Assembly (NCBI GenBank): GCA_963720945.1
Contig: CAVRHH010000006.1
Span: 1-64,000 of the forward strand
From: Bog-532 sp963720945
GTDB lineage: Bacteria > Actinomycetota > Actinomycetes > Streptosporangiales > Streptosporangiaceae
Reading direction: 5' to 3'
Length of the DNA: 64,000 nt
The notes under the pieces are model-generated. The model was not told where the DNA came from. It worked only from the letters and a program-made list of their open reading frames with translations, and did not search any database. The position numbers and the translations under genes are program-made. Positions 32,909-43,879 of this stretch are shown here, piece by piece (the stretch's first letter is position 1; every line of letters begins with the position of its first letter).

Positions 32909-33655
32909 TCACCGGGCCTCTCCAAGCTCGAACACGGTGGCGTCGCGACCGCGCAGCACGATGTCCCAGCGGTAGCCGAGCGCCCATTCCGGCTGGGCGA
33001 GCCCGATGTCGAACTCGGCGATCATGCGCTGCCTGGCCTTCGGGTCGGCGACCGAGTTGAAGATCGGGTCGATCGGCTGGAGCGGGTCTCCCGGGAAGTA
33101 CATCTGGGTCACCAGGCGCTGGGTGAACGCCCGGCCGAACAGCGAGAAGTGGATGTGCGCGGGCCGCCAGGCGTTGTGGTGGTTGCCCCACGGGTACGCG
33201 CCCGGCTGGATGGTGATGAACCGGTAGCTGCCGCCCGCGTCGGTGATCGCGCGGCCGACACCGGTGAAGTTCGGGTCGAGCGGGGCCGGGTGGTGCTCGC
33301 GCGCGTGCCGGTAACGCCCGGCCGCGTTGGTCTGCCAGATCTCGATCAGCGCGTCCGGCACCGGGCGGCCGCCGGAGTCGAGCACCCGGCCGGTCAGGAT
33401 GATCCGCTGGCCCTGCGGCTCCCCGGCGTGCTGCATGGTGAGGTCACCGTCGGTCGGCGTGATGAGCTCGTCGCCGAGCAGCGGCCCGGTCACCTCGGTC
33501 AGCCGCTGCGGCAGCAGGACCAGGGGTTTCTTCGGGTGGCGGAGGCCGGTGGAGCGGTACCCGGGGTAGTCCAGCGGCGGGTGCACGCCGCGCGGGCGGC
33601 CGTACGACGGCAGGGCCAGCCGGGCCGGGCGGACGTCGGGCACGTCGGCGGTCAT
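32909..33655 (-). CDS. pcaH: Protocatechuate 3,4-dioxygenase beta subunit
   Basis: The 248-residue iron-binding subunit. The intradiol signature LTGRVLDSGGRPVPDALIEI WQTNAAGRYRH supplies the first Tyr ligand, and AYPWGNHHNAWRPAHIHFSL supplies the second Tyr and two His. N-terminal PcaH-specific region LDYPGYRSTGLRHPKKPLV is present. Reaction: oxygen-dependent ring cleavage of protocatechuate. The stop overlaps a possible GTG of pcaG; pcaJ lies 3 bp upstream. It is the most diagnostic gene of this cluster. Confidence 0.95.
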   Translation of the reverse strand: MTADVPDVRPARLALPSYGRPRGVHPPLDYPGYRSTGLRHPKKPLVLLPQRLTEVTGPLLGDELITPTDGDLTMQHAGEPQGQRIILTGRVLDSGGRPVPDALIEIWQTNAAGRYRHAREHHPAPLDPNFTGVGRAITDAGGSYRFITIQPGAYPWGNHHNAWRPAHIHFSLFGRAFTQRLVTQMYFPGDPLQPIDPIFNSVADPKARQRMIAEFDIGLAQPEWALGYRWDIVLRGRDATVFELGEAR

Positions 33656-33658
33656 TCG

Positions 33659-34417
33659 CTACTCCTTCGCATTCGCCGTGAAGCCGCGCAGGGCGGTCAG
33701 CTCGGCCTCCGACGGCGGCTGCACCGTCTGCAGCTGCGCCGCGGTGGCCAGGTCCCAGCCGGTCCGGTCCCGGGCGTCCTGCACGCAGACGCCGGGGTAC
33801 AGCCCGGCGAGCACGAATTCCTGGGTGCCCGGGTCCGGCTCGAGCACGCCGAGGTCGGTGATGATCTTGCGCGGCCCGGCACCGGTGAGCCCGAGGCGCT
33901 GGCGCGTCCCCGGCCCGGAGCCGTAGCCGACCGATGTCACGAAGTCCACCCGCTCCACGAACGACCGCAGCGTCTGCCGGACGACGACGATGACCTCACG
34001 GCAGGACGCGGCGATTTCGGGGGCACCGCCGGCCCCGGGCAGCCGCGTCTTCGGCGCCGCGTAGTCGCCGCCGATCACCGTCGTGTTGATGTTGCCGAAC
34101 TTGTCGATCTGGGCGGCGCCGAGGAAGCCGACGTCGATGCGGCCGGGCTGCAGCCAGTAGTTGAAGATCTCCGGGACGCTGACCACGGCGTCCGCGGTCT
34201 CGGCCAGGATGCCGTCGCCGATGGACAGCGGCAGCCGGCCTGGCTTGGCCCCGATCGTGCCCGATTCGTAGATGAGGACGAGGCCGGGCGCGTGCGTGGC
34301 GCGGGCCAGGTTCGCCGCCGCGCTGGGCAGCCCGATGCCGACGAAGCAGGTCACGTTGTCCCGCAGCGCCCGCGCCGCGGAGACCGTCATCATCTCGTCG
34401 GGGGTGTACTCCGCCAT
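33659..34417 (-). CDS. pcaJ: 3-oxoadipate CoA-transferase subunit B
   Basis: The 252-residue protein has the type I CoA-transferase beta-subunit motif YESGTIG (the active Glu in ESG) and LFVGIG-like start (NVTCFVGIGLPSAAANLARA), GFLGAAQIDKFGNINTTVIG and KIITDLGVLEPD. It pairs with the alpha subunit encoded 6 bp upstream to transfer CoA from succinyl-CoA to 3-oxoadipate. Some homologues act on other 3-oxo acids or as glutaconate CoA-transferase, but the pca context favours this role. Confidence 0.88.
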   Translation of the reverse strand: MAEYTPDEMMTVSAARALRDNVTCFVGIGLPSAAANLARATHAPGLVLIYESGTIGAKPGRLPLSIGDGILAETADAVVSVPEIFNYWLQPGRIDVGFLGAAQIDKFGNINTTVIGGDYAAPKTRLPGAGGAPEIAASCREVIVVVRQTLRSFVERVDFVTSVGYGSGPGTRQRLGLTGAGPRKIITDLGVLEPDPGTQEFVLAGLYPGVCVQDARDRTGWDLATAAQLQTVQPPSEAELTALRGFTANAKE

Positions 34418-34423
34418 GCGCGC

Positions 34424-35257
34424 CTACCTTCCCCGGGCCGCTTCGGGCACACCGAAGATCTCGGCGTCCAGCCAGCGCCGGAACGCGTCCCGGTCCCGGG
34501 CGATCGGGTCCCAGGCCAGGTAGTAGTCGTTGTCCCGGTCGTAATAGCCGAGCGCGTAGGACGGCCGGGAGCCACCGGGGACGGCGGCCACATAGCTGAC
34601 CGTCCAGCTGGGCAGGACCACGGCATCGGGGCGCGCGTCGAGGTTTGGCACCACCTCCTCGACCGTGACGATCGACCGTTTCGCGGCCAGCACCGCCTCC
34701 TTCTGCACGCCGGTGATGCCCCAGAACTGGACGTTACCGCTGGTGTCGGCGCGCTGGGCGTGGATGATGGCCACGTCCGGGTTGAGCGCCGAGACGGCGG
34801 TGAGGATCTCGCCAGTGAACGGGCAGGTGATCGGGCGGATGCTCGGCTCGGCGACGCCGTCCATCAGGCCCGTGCCGCTGTACCCGCGCAGCACGGCGAA
34901 CGGCAGGCCGGAGGCGCCGGCCACGTAACGGTTGGCCATGCCCGCGTGGCTGTGCTCCTCCAGTTCCAGCGGGCCCGGCCAGGAGCGCTCGACCGCGTCC
35001 CGGAACCGGTGCAGCGACCCGACGCCGGGGTTACCACCCCAGGAAAACACCAGCTTGCTGGCGCATCCAGCCCCGATGAGCTGGTCGTAGATGAGGTCGG
35101 GGGTCATCCGGACGAGGGTGAGATCGCGCCGGCCCTGCCGGATGACCTCGTGCCCGGCGGCGAACGGGATCAAGTGGGTGAAACCCTCCATCGCCACCGT
35201 GTCGCCGTCCCGCACGGCCCCCCCAACCGCCTCGGCAAGTGACACGATTTCGCCCAT
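34424..35257 (-). CDS. pcaI: 3-oxoadipate CoA-transferase subunit A
   Basis: The 277-residue CoA-transferase alpha subunit shows VRDGDTVAMEGFTHLIPFAA, TPDLIYDQLIGAGC and LVFSWGGNPGVGSLHRFRDA. ATG 35257 has GGGAG six bases upstream; a GTG at 35287 would add ten residues. It is first gene of the I-J-H-G-D run, behind a plausible promoter at 35305-35333. Confidence 0.85.
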   Translation of the reverse strand: MGEIVSLAEAVGGAVRDGDTVAMEGFTHLIPFAAGHEVIRQGRRDLTLVRMTPDLIYDQLIGAGCASKLVFSWGGNPGVGSLHRFRDAVERSWPGPLELEEHSHAGMANRYVAGASGLPFAVLRGYSGTGLMDGVAEPSIRPITCPFTGEILTAVSALNPDVAIIHAQRADTSGNVQFWGITGVQKEAVLAAKRSIVTVEEVVPNLDARPDAVVLPSWTVSYVAAVPGGSRPSYALGYYDRDNDYYLAWDPIARDRDAFRRWLDAEIFGVPEAARGR

Positions 35258-35304
35258 ACTGCTCCCGTCAGTGACCGCTGGGTGCACACTCGTTCGATAT
35301 CCGT

Positions 35305-35333
35305 ACGATAGCGGCTGCCTGCGCTGACGTCGA
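35305..35333 (-). promoter_or_regulatory. Possible promoter of the pcaIJHGD run
   Basis: On the minus strand TCGACG (35333-35328) and TATCGT (35310-35305) are 17 bp apart, a housekeeping-type -35/-10 pair about 50 bp before ATG 35257. GATATCGAAC and TATCGTACGGATA around it could be operator half-sites. Confidence 0.4.
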
Positions 35334-35344
35334 TGTCGTGCCGG

Positions 35345-35755
35345 TCACCCGGGGGCGGGCTTCCCCGCCTCCCGGGCCGCCTCGGCCAGCGCCCGCTGCG
35401 CGACGGCGAACGCGCGGTTCGCGGCCGGGACGCCGGCGTAGACGCCCACCTGGAGCAGCACTTCCTGGATCTGCTCCGGGGTGAGCCCGTTACGCAGCGC
35501 CGCCTTGACGTGCATGGCCAGCTCGCTCTCGTGCTGGAGCGCGGTAAGCACGGCCAGCGTGACGATGCTCCGCTCGGCGCGGGACAGCCCGGGCCGGGAC
35601 CAGATATCACCCCAGGCGTAGCGGGTGATGAAGTCCTGGAAGGGCTCGGTGAACGCGGTCGTGTTCGCCACGGCCCGGTCCACGTGCTCATCCCCGAGAA
35701 CCTCGCGCCGGACGGACATCCCCCGCCGGGCGCGTTCGGCATCATCCATGACCAT
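35345..35755 (-). CDS. pcaC: 4-carboxymuconolactone decarboxylase
   Basis: The 136-residue protein (ATG 35755, overlapping the pcaB end by 14 bp) carries RRGMSVRREVLGDEHVDRAV, FQDFITRYAWGDIWSRPGLS, RAERSIVTLAVLTALQHESE and the helix NGLTPEQIQEVLLQVGVYAG with PAANRAF. These are the AhpD-like CMD signature. It removes CO2 from 4-carboxymuconolactone to give the enol-lactone for PcaD. Stand-alone here, not fused to PcaD as in some actinomycetes. Confidence 0.92.
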   Translation of the reverse strand: MVMDDAERARRGMSVRREVLGDEHVDRAVANTTAFTEPFQDFITRYAWGDIWSRPGLSRAERSIVTLAVLTALQHESELAMHVKAALRNGLTPEQIQEVLLQVGVYAGVPAANRAFAVAQRALAEAAREAGKPAPG

Positions 35756-37220
35756 CGCGGCCCTTCGGTATCGGCGCGGCTGCTGGGGTGCGCGGGTGCG
35801 CGGCGGGTGCGGCCCGGGCACTGCGCTGGTGCGCGGCCAGCGCGGCGTCGACGAACGCGCCTGCGGCGCCGAGATATCCCACCGGGTCCAGGGCGGACTC
35901 GATCTGCTCGGGGGTGATGCCGGCCTTCTCCAGGCGTTCCGCGGACTGCGGCAGCCCGAGCAGGACGTCGCGGAGCGGCAGCCCGGCGGACACCGCCCGG
36001 GCCCCCGCCTCGGCCACGAGGTCGTGCGCGGCGGCCCGGCCGAGCGTGTCCGCCAGCAGCGACGTGACGTGCTCGGCGAGCGGCAGGCCCTTGGCCGCGG
36101 CCAGGTTCGCGCTCATCCGCGTCCCGTCCACGGTCAGGCCGCCGAGCAGGCCGGCGGCCCAGGACGCGGCCGAGCCGGTCAGGCTGAGCAGGTCGGCCAG
36201 CGGTTCCCATTCCGCGTGCCAGGCCCCGGCGGCCCGCTGGTACTCCTGCTCGGCGGCGGCGGCGATGGTCGCGAGCAGGCCGGGGACCCGTTTGGTGCAG
36301 CCGAGGATGGCGATGGCCGCGACCGGGTTCTGCTTCTGCGGCATGGCCGAGGAACCGCCACGCCGGGGTGAGCTTCCGCCGGGGGCCCCGGCGGCGGCGC
36401 TGCCGGGATCGGGGCCTTCGTGCACCTCGGCCACTTCGGACTGGGACAGCAGGGTGACGTCGCGGGCGATCTTGCCGAGGGCGGCGTCCGCGCCGGCCAG
36501 CGCCGCGGACAGCTCGATCAGCCGCAGCCGGTTGGTATGCCACGGCAGGACCGGCTGCGGCAGCTCCAGTTCCTCGGCCAGCAGCGCGGCCACCCGCGGC
36601 CCGGCGTCCCCCAGCGACGCCAGGGTGCCCGCGGCCCCGCCGAACTGGACTGCCAGCCGCCCGGCGCGGACCCGCGCCAGGCCGGCCCGCGCGTCATCCA
36701 GGGCGGCCAGCCAGCCCGCCGCCATCAGCCCGAACGTGATGGGCACGGCCTGCTGGAGCAGCGTCCGGCCGATCATGATGGTGGACCGGTGCGTGTCCGC
36801 CAGCCCGGCCGCGGCCTGGGCCGCGGCGGCCAGGTCGGCGCCGATGACGTCGAGCGCGTCACGGGCCAGCAGCATCGCGGCCGTGTCCACGATGTCCTGG
36901 CTGGTCGCGCCGCAGTGCACGGCGGCCGCCGCGGGCCGGGGCACCTGCCGGGCCAGCGCGCGGCTCAGCGCGGGAACGGGATTGCCGGTGAGCGCGGCCA
37001 GCCCGCCCAGTTCCGCCAGGTCGAAGTTCTCCGGCACGGCCGCCTTGGTCACCGCGGCACCGGCGCCGGCCGGCGCGAGCCCGGCCCGCTCCACCGCGCG
37101 GGCCAGTGCCGCCTCCACGTCCAGCATGGCCCGCAGCCACGCGTGGTCACCCGAGTCGACGCCGCCGCGGCGGAACACGCCGCCGAAGAGCACACCGCGG
37201 CCCGCATCCTGCTCAGACAT
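35742..37220 (-). CDS. pcaB: 3-carboxy-cis,cis-muconate cycloisomerase
   Basis: The 492-residue fumarase/adenylosuccinate-lyase superfamily enzyme starts at ATG 37220 with AAGGAG upstream. It contains VHCGATSQDIVDTAAMLLAR, GRTLLQQAVPITFG and the superfamily signature GGSSAMPQKQNPVAA. It converts 3-carboxymuconate to 4-carboxymuconolactone. The last 30 residues are Ala/Pro-rich and probably dispensable. It diverges from the aminotransferase gene at 37304 across an 83-bp region with a palindrome. Confidence 0.93.
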   Translation of the reverse strand: MSEQDAGRGVLFGGVFRRGGVDSGDHAWLRAMLDVEAALARAVERAGLAPAGAGAAVTKAAVPENFDLAELGGLAALTGNPVPALSRALARQVPRPAAAAVHCGATSQDIVDTAAMLLARDALDVIGADLAAAAQAAAGLADTHRSTIMIGRTLLQQAVPITFGLMAAGWLAALDDARAGLARVRAGRLAVQFGGAAGTLASLGDAGPRVAALLAEELELPQPVLPWHTNRLRLIELSAALAGADAALGKIARDVTLLSQSEVAEVHEGPDPGSAAAGAPGGSSPRRGGSSAMPQKQNPVAAIAILGCTKRVPGLLATIAAAAEQEYQRAAGAWHAEWEPLADLLSLTGSAASWAAGLLGGLTVDGTRMSANLAAAKGLPLAEHVTSLLADTLGRAAAHDLVAEAGARAVSAGLPLRDVLLGLPQSAERLEKAGITPEQIESALDPVGYLGAAGAFVDAALAAHQRSARAAPAAHPRTPAAAPIPKGRDGHG

Positions 37221-37292
37221 GGTTCCGACCACTCCTTCCGGCTGTCCCCGCGTCCTGCCCACCGCACCTCGCTCGCCGACCACGATAGACGT

Positions 37293-37305
37293 ATGGTCTG
37301 ACCAT
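37293..37305. promoter_or_regulatory. FadR/GntR-like palindrome ATGGTCTGACCAT
   Basis: Perfect arms ATGGTC and GACCAT around one T fit the TGGTNNNACCA pattern of FadR-subfamily GntR proteins. It covers the ATG of the aminotransferase gene and a TATGGT that could be a leaderless -10. It could control that gene, divergent pcaB, or both. The GntR gene at 53.1 kb is one candidate partner, unproved. Confidence 0.55.
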
Positions 37306-38662
37306 GAACGCGCCTTTGTTTGCGCCGGGCGGGCCGGCGCTCCCCCAGGAACGACGCCTCGTCACCGAGATCCCGGGACCGGCCTCACGCGAACTGCTCG
37401 GCCGGCGGCAGCGCAGTGTCGCGCGCGGCGTGAGCCACGTGCTGCCCGTGTTCATCACGGCCGCCGGCGGCGGCGTGCTGGTCGACGCGGACGGCAACTC
37501 GCTCATTGACTTCGGCTCGGGCATCGCCGTGGTGTCGGCGGGCAACGCCGCGCCGCGCGTGGTGGAGCGGGTCAGCGAGCAGGTGGCCCGGTTCACCCAT
37601 ACCTGCTTCATGGTCACCCCATACGAGGAGTACGTCGCGGTCTGCGAGGAGCTCGCGGCGCGCACACCGGGCAGCCACGACAAGCGGTCCGCGCTGTTCA
37701 ACTCGGGCGCGGAGGCGGTGGAGAACGCGGTCAAGATCGCCCGGCACGCGACCGGGCGCCAGGCGGTCGTCGCCTTCGACCACGCCTATCACGGGCGCAC
37801 CAACCTCACCATGGCGCTGACGGCCAAGAACATGCCGTACAAGCAGGGATTCGGCCCGTTCGCCGGGGAGATCTACCGGGCGCCGATGGCCTACCCGCTG
37901 CGCTGGCCCGGCGGCCCGGAAGCCTGCCGCACCGAGGCCCTGGACGTGGTGACCGGGCTGATCCACACCCAGGTCGGCGAGCAGAACGTGGCCGCGGTCA
38001 TCATCGAGCCGATCCAGGGCGAGGGCGGGTTCATCGTGCCGCCGCCCGGGTTCCTGGCCGGGCTGGCCGACTGGTGCCGCAGCCACGAGATCATCCTGGT
38101 CGCGGACGAGATCCAGACCGGCTTCTGCCGGACCGGCGACTGGTTCGCGTGCGAGCACGAGGGCGTCGTCCCGGACCTGGTCACGACGGCCAAGGGGATC
38201 GCGGACGGGCTGCCCCTGGCGGGCGTCACCGGGCGGGCCGAGCTGATGGACGCCGTGCACGTCGGCGGGCTCGGCGGCACCTTCGGCGGCAACCCGGTGG
38301 CGTGCGCGGCGGCGCTCGGCGCGATCGAGACGATGGCGGCCGGGGATCTGGCCGGCCGGGCCCGGCACATCGGCGACGTCATGCTGCCGCGGCTGAACAA
38401 GCTGGCCGAAGCCACCCCCTGCATCGGCGAGGTCCGGGGCCGCGGCGCGATGATCGCCGTCGAGATCGTCAAGCCGGGCGGCATCGAGCCCGACCCGGTG
38501 CTGGCGGCCACGGTCGCGAAGGCCTGTCACCTGGCCGGCCTGGTCGTGCTGACGTGCGGGACGTTCGGGAACGTGCTGCGCTTCCTGCCTCCCCTGGTCA
38601 TCGGCGACGCGCTGCTGGAGGAAGGCCTGTCGATCCTGGAGGACGCCTTCGCCGCGCTCTGA
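37304..38662 (+). CDS. gabT: 4-aminobutyrate-type class III aminotransferase
   Basis: The 452-residue PLP enzyme shows VDADGNSLIDFGSGIAVVSA, NSGAEAVENAVKIARHATGR, HGRTNLTMALTAKNMPYKQG, VAAVIIEPIQGEGG, the ADEIQTGFCRTG motif and the Schiff-base Lys in TTAKGIADGLPLAG. The ALTAKNMPYK segment is typical of GabT rather than ornithine or diaminobutyrate enzymes. It moves the amino group of 4-aminobutyrate (or a similar omega-amino acid) to 2-oxoglutarate. No succinate-semialdehyde dehydrogenase lies next to it. Confidence 0.85.
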   Translation: MNAPLFAPGGPALPQERRLVTEIPGPASRELLGRRQRSVARGVSHVLPVFITAAGGGVLVDADGNSLIDFGSGIAVVSAGNAAPRVVERVSEQVARFTHTCFMVTPYEEYVAVCEELAARTPGSHDKRSALFNSGAEAVENAVKIARHATGRQAVVAFDHAYHGRTNLTMALTAKNMPYKQGFGPFAGEIYRAPMAYPLRWPGGPEACRTEALDVVTGLIHTQVGEQNVAAVIIEPIQGEGGFIVPPPGFLAGLADWCRSHEIILVADEIQTGFCRTGDWFACEHEGVVPDLVTTAKGIADGLPLAGVTGRAELMDAVHVGGLGGTFGGNPVACAAALGAIETMAAGDLAGRARHIGDVMLPRLNKLAEATPCIGEVRGRGAMIAVEIVKPGGIEPDPVLAATVAKACHLAGLVVLTCGTFGNVLRFLPPLVIGDALLEEGLSILEDAFAAL

Positions 38663-38681
38663 GGTTCCGGGTACCGGGCCC

Positions 38682-39575
38682 ATGGCGGGCAATGGGTCAC
38701 GGCGGCCCCGCGACCGCCGTCTCGCCGTCCACCGGGAGGTGGATACCGGCCTGGCCGAGCTCGTGCCCGACATCAGCCGGGCGGAGTCGTGGATTCTTTA
38801 CCTGGCCGGCGCGCCGCAATCACAGGTAGACCTGGCCGACCCGGCGTACCTGGAGTTCGAGTACGTCCGCCGGATCGCGCACCTAGTGGACCTCGCCGCG
38901 CCCGCGGGCGTGCCGCTGCGCGTGCTGCACCTGGGCGGCGGCGCGCTGACCCTGCCCCGGTACGTGGCGGCCACCCGCCCCGGCTCGGGCCAGCTGGTGG
39001 CGGAATCGGACGCGGCGCTGATGGCCCTGGTCCGGGAGCACCTGCCGCTGGCCCGGCCACGCCGGCAGCTCCGGATCCGGATTGGCGACGCCCGGGAGGT
39101 GCTGGAATCCGTGCGCCCGGCCAGCTTCGACATGGTGATCAGCGATGTCTTCGCGGGCCCGCAGACGCCACCGCACCTGACCACGGTGGAGTGCGCCCGG
39201 GCCGCGGCGCGGGCATTGCGGCCCGGCGGGATCTACGCCGTGAACGTGGCCGACGGGCCCCCGCTGCGGTATGCGAAGGCGCAGGTATCCACCATCGGTG
39301 CCGTCTTCCCGTCCTGCTGCCTGATCGCCGAGCCCGCGGTGCTGCGCCGCCGCCGCTACGGCAACCTGGTCCTGGCCGGGCGCCGCCGCGACTTCCCCGA
39401 CGAGGACCTGGCGCGCCGGGCGGCGGCCGACCCGTTCCCGGCCCGGCTGGTGTGCGGGGCGGACCTGACGCGGTTTGCCGGCGGCGCGCCCCCCGCCACC
39501 GACGCCACCGCGCGGCCCTCCCCCGCTCCGCCGCGTGCGGCGTTCGATCCGCAGGCCAGCGCCGGCTCACCCTGA
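38682..39575 (+). CDS. Spermidine-synthase-like methyltransferase-fold protein
   Basis: The 297-residue protein has the Rossmann motif LRVLHLGGGALTLPRYVAAT, an acidic loop, DAREVLESVRPASFDMVISD and VFAGPQTPPHLTTVE. That matches stand-alone actinobacterial spermidine-synthase-like proteins. The polyamine-specific Asp residues are not all visible, so it may be a related methyltransferase instead. C-terminus Pro/Ala-rich. Twenty bases follow the gabT stop, and the pair may be cotranscribed. Confidence 0.7.
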   Translation: MAGNGSRRPRDRRLAVHREVDTGLAELVPDISRAESWILYLAGAPQSQVDLADPAYLEFEYVRRIAHLVDLAAPAGVPLRVLHLGGGALTLPRYVAATRPGSGQLVAESDAALMALVREHLPLARPRRQLRIRIGDAREVLESVRPASFDMVISDVFAGPQTPPHLTTVECARAAARALRPGGIYAVNVADGPPLRYAKAQVSTIGAVFPSCCLIAEPAVLRRRRYGNLVLAGRRRDFPDEDLARRAAADPFPARLVCGADLTRFAGGAPPATDATARPSPAPPRAAFDPQASAGSP

Positions 39576-39746
39576 CGCAGCGCGCCGGGCCGGCCCGGCG
39601 GAATGCCGGCGGAATGGAGGCATTTGTCCGCTCTGCCAGCGTCCGGGCCCGCTGTTCCGCTAATCTGCTTGACCTTGGGTTAGGTCGGTGGAGGTGCGGA
39701 ATCTGGCCAACGGGACCACAGCGTGACATCGGCATAGGAGATTGCA

Positions 39747-40921
39747 TTGGAGATGCCATCCCCCGGCTGGTACGAGAACCCCGCTGAGGTAGGGGGCCCG
39801 CTGCGCTGGTGGGATGGGGCGCAGTGGACGGAGCACACGGCTCCCGTGGGCGGCACGGCCCAGCCAGCCATCGGGAACGGGCCGGCCGACGGCCAGGACC
39901 TGTCCCTGACCGACTGGTTCCAGAGCGTCCCGTTCCCCGTGGTCAGCCACGACGATCCGGCGGCCCGGGCCCGGGCCCGGGCCGGCGAGAACTCGACCCG
40001 CGTCCTGGAGCGGGACGGTTCCGGGGCGCTGGCCGGGCTCGGCTGGCAGCACGGTGCGCCGGTCACCGACGACGACACGCCGCTGCTGGAACGCGGCGAA
40101 GCGGCCGGGATGCTGCGGCGCAACCGGACGCGGCTGATGTGGGGGCTGGCCCTGGGCACGGCCCTGGCCATGCTGATCACCGGCGTCCTGGTCGCGGTGT
40201 TCGGTTCTTCACCGGCCCCGCGCACCACGCCGGCCGCCGCCACTGGGCATCCGTCCGCCGCCAGCACACTCGCACCGAAAGCCACGGCCTCACCGCCGGC
40301 CACCCCGCCGGCGGTCGCGACGACCGGCACCCCGGTCACCGACGCGGCGTCCGGCCTGTCGTACGCGACGCTGGCCGCGCCGTGGCAGGCGGGCTGCCCC
40401 GCGTCGATGAACAACGGCGTGTTCACCTGGACCGCCGGGGAGAGCGCGGTGGCCGGGACGGTGCCCGCGACGGGCGGCACCCCCTGGTACGGCAGCGCCT
40501 GCTCGGGCCTGCTCGGCCAGCAGTACGCCTACACCGGCGTCGCCGATCTGCCGCAGACGGCGATGAACCTGACGGTCGCGTTCGACCCGGCCTACTTCAA
40601 CGGCCTGCCGCACGTCCGCGCCACCGAGGAGAACAACCCGCTCCAGGTCAGCGGGCATCCGGCGTGGATCGTGGAGTTCCAGATGACCTACCCGACGGCG
40701 GCCAGCCAGGGCCTGGCGTGGCAGACGCAGCTCGGCGCGGTGGTGGTCGTGGACCGGGGCGCGGGCCAGCCGCCCGCCGTGCTGTACGTGACGGTGCCGG
40801 ACAACCTGGGCAGCGCCAACGTCGGCACGATCCTGGCCTCGCTGCAGCTGTCCGCGCCGCCCGCGGCCGCGACCCCGCCCGCCGCCGCGACGGCCCCCGC
40901 GGCCCCGACCCCGGCACCGTC

Positions 40922-40925
<4 letters not shown>
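39747..40925 (+). CDS. DUF2510 membrane protein with extracytoplasmic domain
   Basis: TTG 39747 has AGGAG seven bases upstream; an ATG lies two codons on. The N-terminus carries a DUF2510 box (PGWYENP, LRWWDGAQWTEHT). A cytosolic charged segment, one membrane span (LGTALAMLITGVLVAVF) and an outer Thr/Ala/Pro linker follow. The outer domain (about residues 190-370) has four Cys positions and a WIVEFQMTYPT segment. DUF2510 proteins are actinobacterial and often sit with secretion or envelope functions; no role is known here. Its TAG and the stop of the convergent gene share the palindrome CTAG. Confidence 0.7.
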
Positions 40926-42486
<1,561 letters not shown>

Positions 42487-42490
<4 letters not shown>

Positions 42491-43788
42491 TTGGCCGCCT
42501 CCGCACTGACGGCGCGCAGGGCGTCGGTGAGGATGGCCAGGCCCTCCCGTGCTTCCGGCGCGGAAAGGGTGAGCGGCGGCGCCATCCGCAGCGTGTTGCC
42601 GCGCAGCCCGCCCTTGCCGATGAGCAGGCCCCGTTCGCGGGTCTCCTCCAGCATCCGGGTGGCCAGCGGGGCGCTGGGCTCACCGGTCGCCGGGTCGGCC
42701 AGGTCGACGGCGAACATCAGGCCCCGGCCCCGCACCTCACCGGCGGCGGCGCAGCCCGCCGCCGCCTCGCGCAGGCCCGCGATGATGATCTGGCCCTGCT
42801 CGGCGGCGTTGCGCTGCAGATCGTGGGAGAGCACGTAGTCCAGGGTGGCGTTGGCCGCGGTGGTGGAGACGGGGTTGCCGCCGAAGGTGGAGATCCCGTT
42901 GCCGCGCAGCCCATCGAGCAGGTCACCGCGGGCCACCACGCCGCCGATAGCGAACCCGTTGCCGAGGCCCTTGGCGAACGTCATGGCGTCGGGGGTCACC
43001 CCGTGCGCGCCGATGCCCCAGAAGTGCCCGCCGGTGCGGCCCCAGCCGGTCTGCACCTCGTCGGAGATGAACAGGATGCCGTGCGCGGCGAGGACCTCCT
43101 GGTACGCGGCGAGCAGCCCGTCCGGCGGCATGGTGAAGCCGCCGACGCCCTGGACCGGCTCGGCGATCAGGCAGGCGACGTCGGCCGGGTGCACGGCGGT
43201 GGCCAGCAGGTTACGCAGGTCCGCGACGCAGGCCTCGATGAAGGCATCGTCGGGCATCCCCTGGTAGGCGGGCAGCTGCCGGTCCGTGCCCGGCAGGTAA
43301 TGCACACCGAACGGGGCGAGCGACGAGGGCTTCCAGACGGCGTTGCCGGTAATGGCGACGGCACCGAACGACCGGCCGTGATAGCTGTTCCGCAGCGCGA
43401 GCACCTGGTCGGCGCGCCGGGCCGCGGTCGCCAGCAGCAGCGCGGTCTCGTTGGCCTCGGTGCCGGAGTTGGTGAAGAACACCTTGGCGCCCGGGATTCC
43501 GGACAGCCTGGCGATCTTCTCCGCCAGCTCGACCTGGCTGCGGATCAGGTACAGCGTCGAGGTGTGCACGATGCCCGACGCGATCTGCCGCTCCACGGCC
43601 TCGCGCACCTCGGGCACGTCGTAGCCGAGCATGTTGGTCAGGATGCCGCCGAAGAAGTCCAGGTAGCTGCGGCCCGCCGCGTCGGTGACCCGGCATCCTT
43701 TGCCGCTCACCAGCTCCAGGGGCTCGTCGTAGTAGGTCGCGACCCAGTTGGGGATGACCGCGCGGTGGCGGGCGTGAAGATCCGGCAT
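42487..43788 (-). CDS. Class III aminotransferase (AGXT2 / omega-amino-acid type)
   Basis: ATG 43788 begins a 433-residue PLP enzyme with YLDFFGGILTNMLGYDVPEV, FFTNSGTEANETALLLATAA, SYHGRSFGAVAITGNAVWKP, FISDEVQTGWGRTG and the PLP-Lys in MTFAKGLGNGFAIGG. The GGILTNMLGY and GNAVWKP segments match alanine-glyoxylate 2-type or beta-alanine aminotransferases. Together with mmsA it would convert beta-alanine or beta-aminoisobutyrate to acetyl- or propionyl-CoA. It diverges from the PucR gene across 91 bp. Confidence 0.85.
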
Positions 43789-43879
43789 GATCTCAGTCTG
43801 GCCGGCCCCGGCCGCCGGGCACGGGATCATAATGTAAGGAGATCTGCCACAGAGCTGACACAACGTCGGGAGGTCGTCC

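Noticed and set aside
33149..35242. Open plus-strand frame of 697 codons opposite pcaH, pcaJ and pcaI
   Set aside because: It is antisense to genes with clear active-site motifs, has Arg/Gly/Asp-rich composition and no domain. It is a GC-rich shadow.
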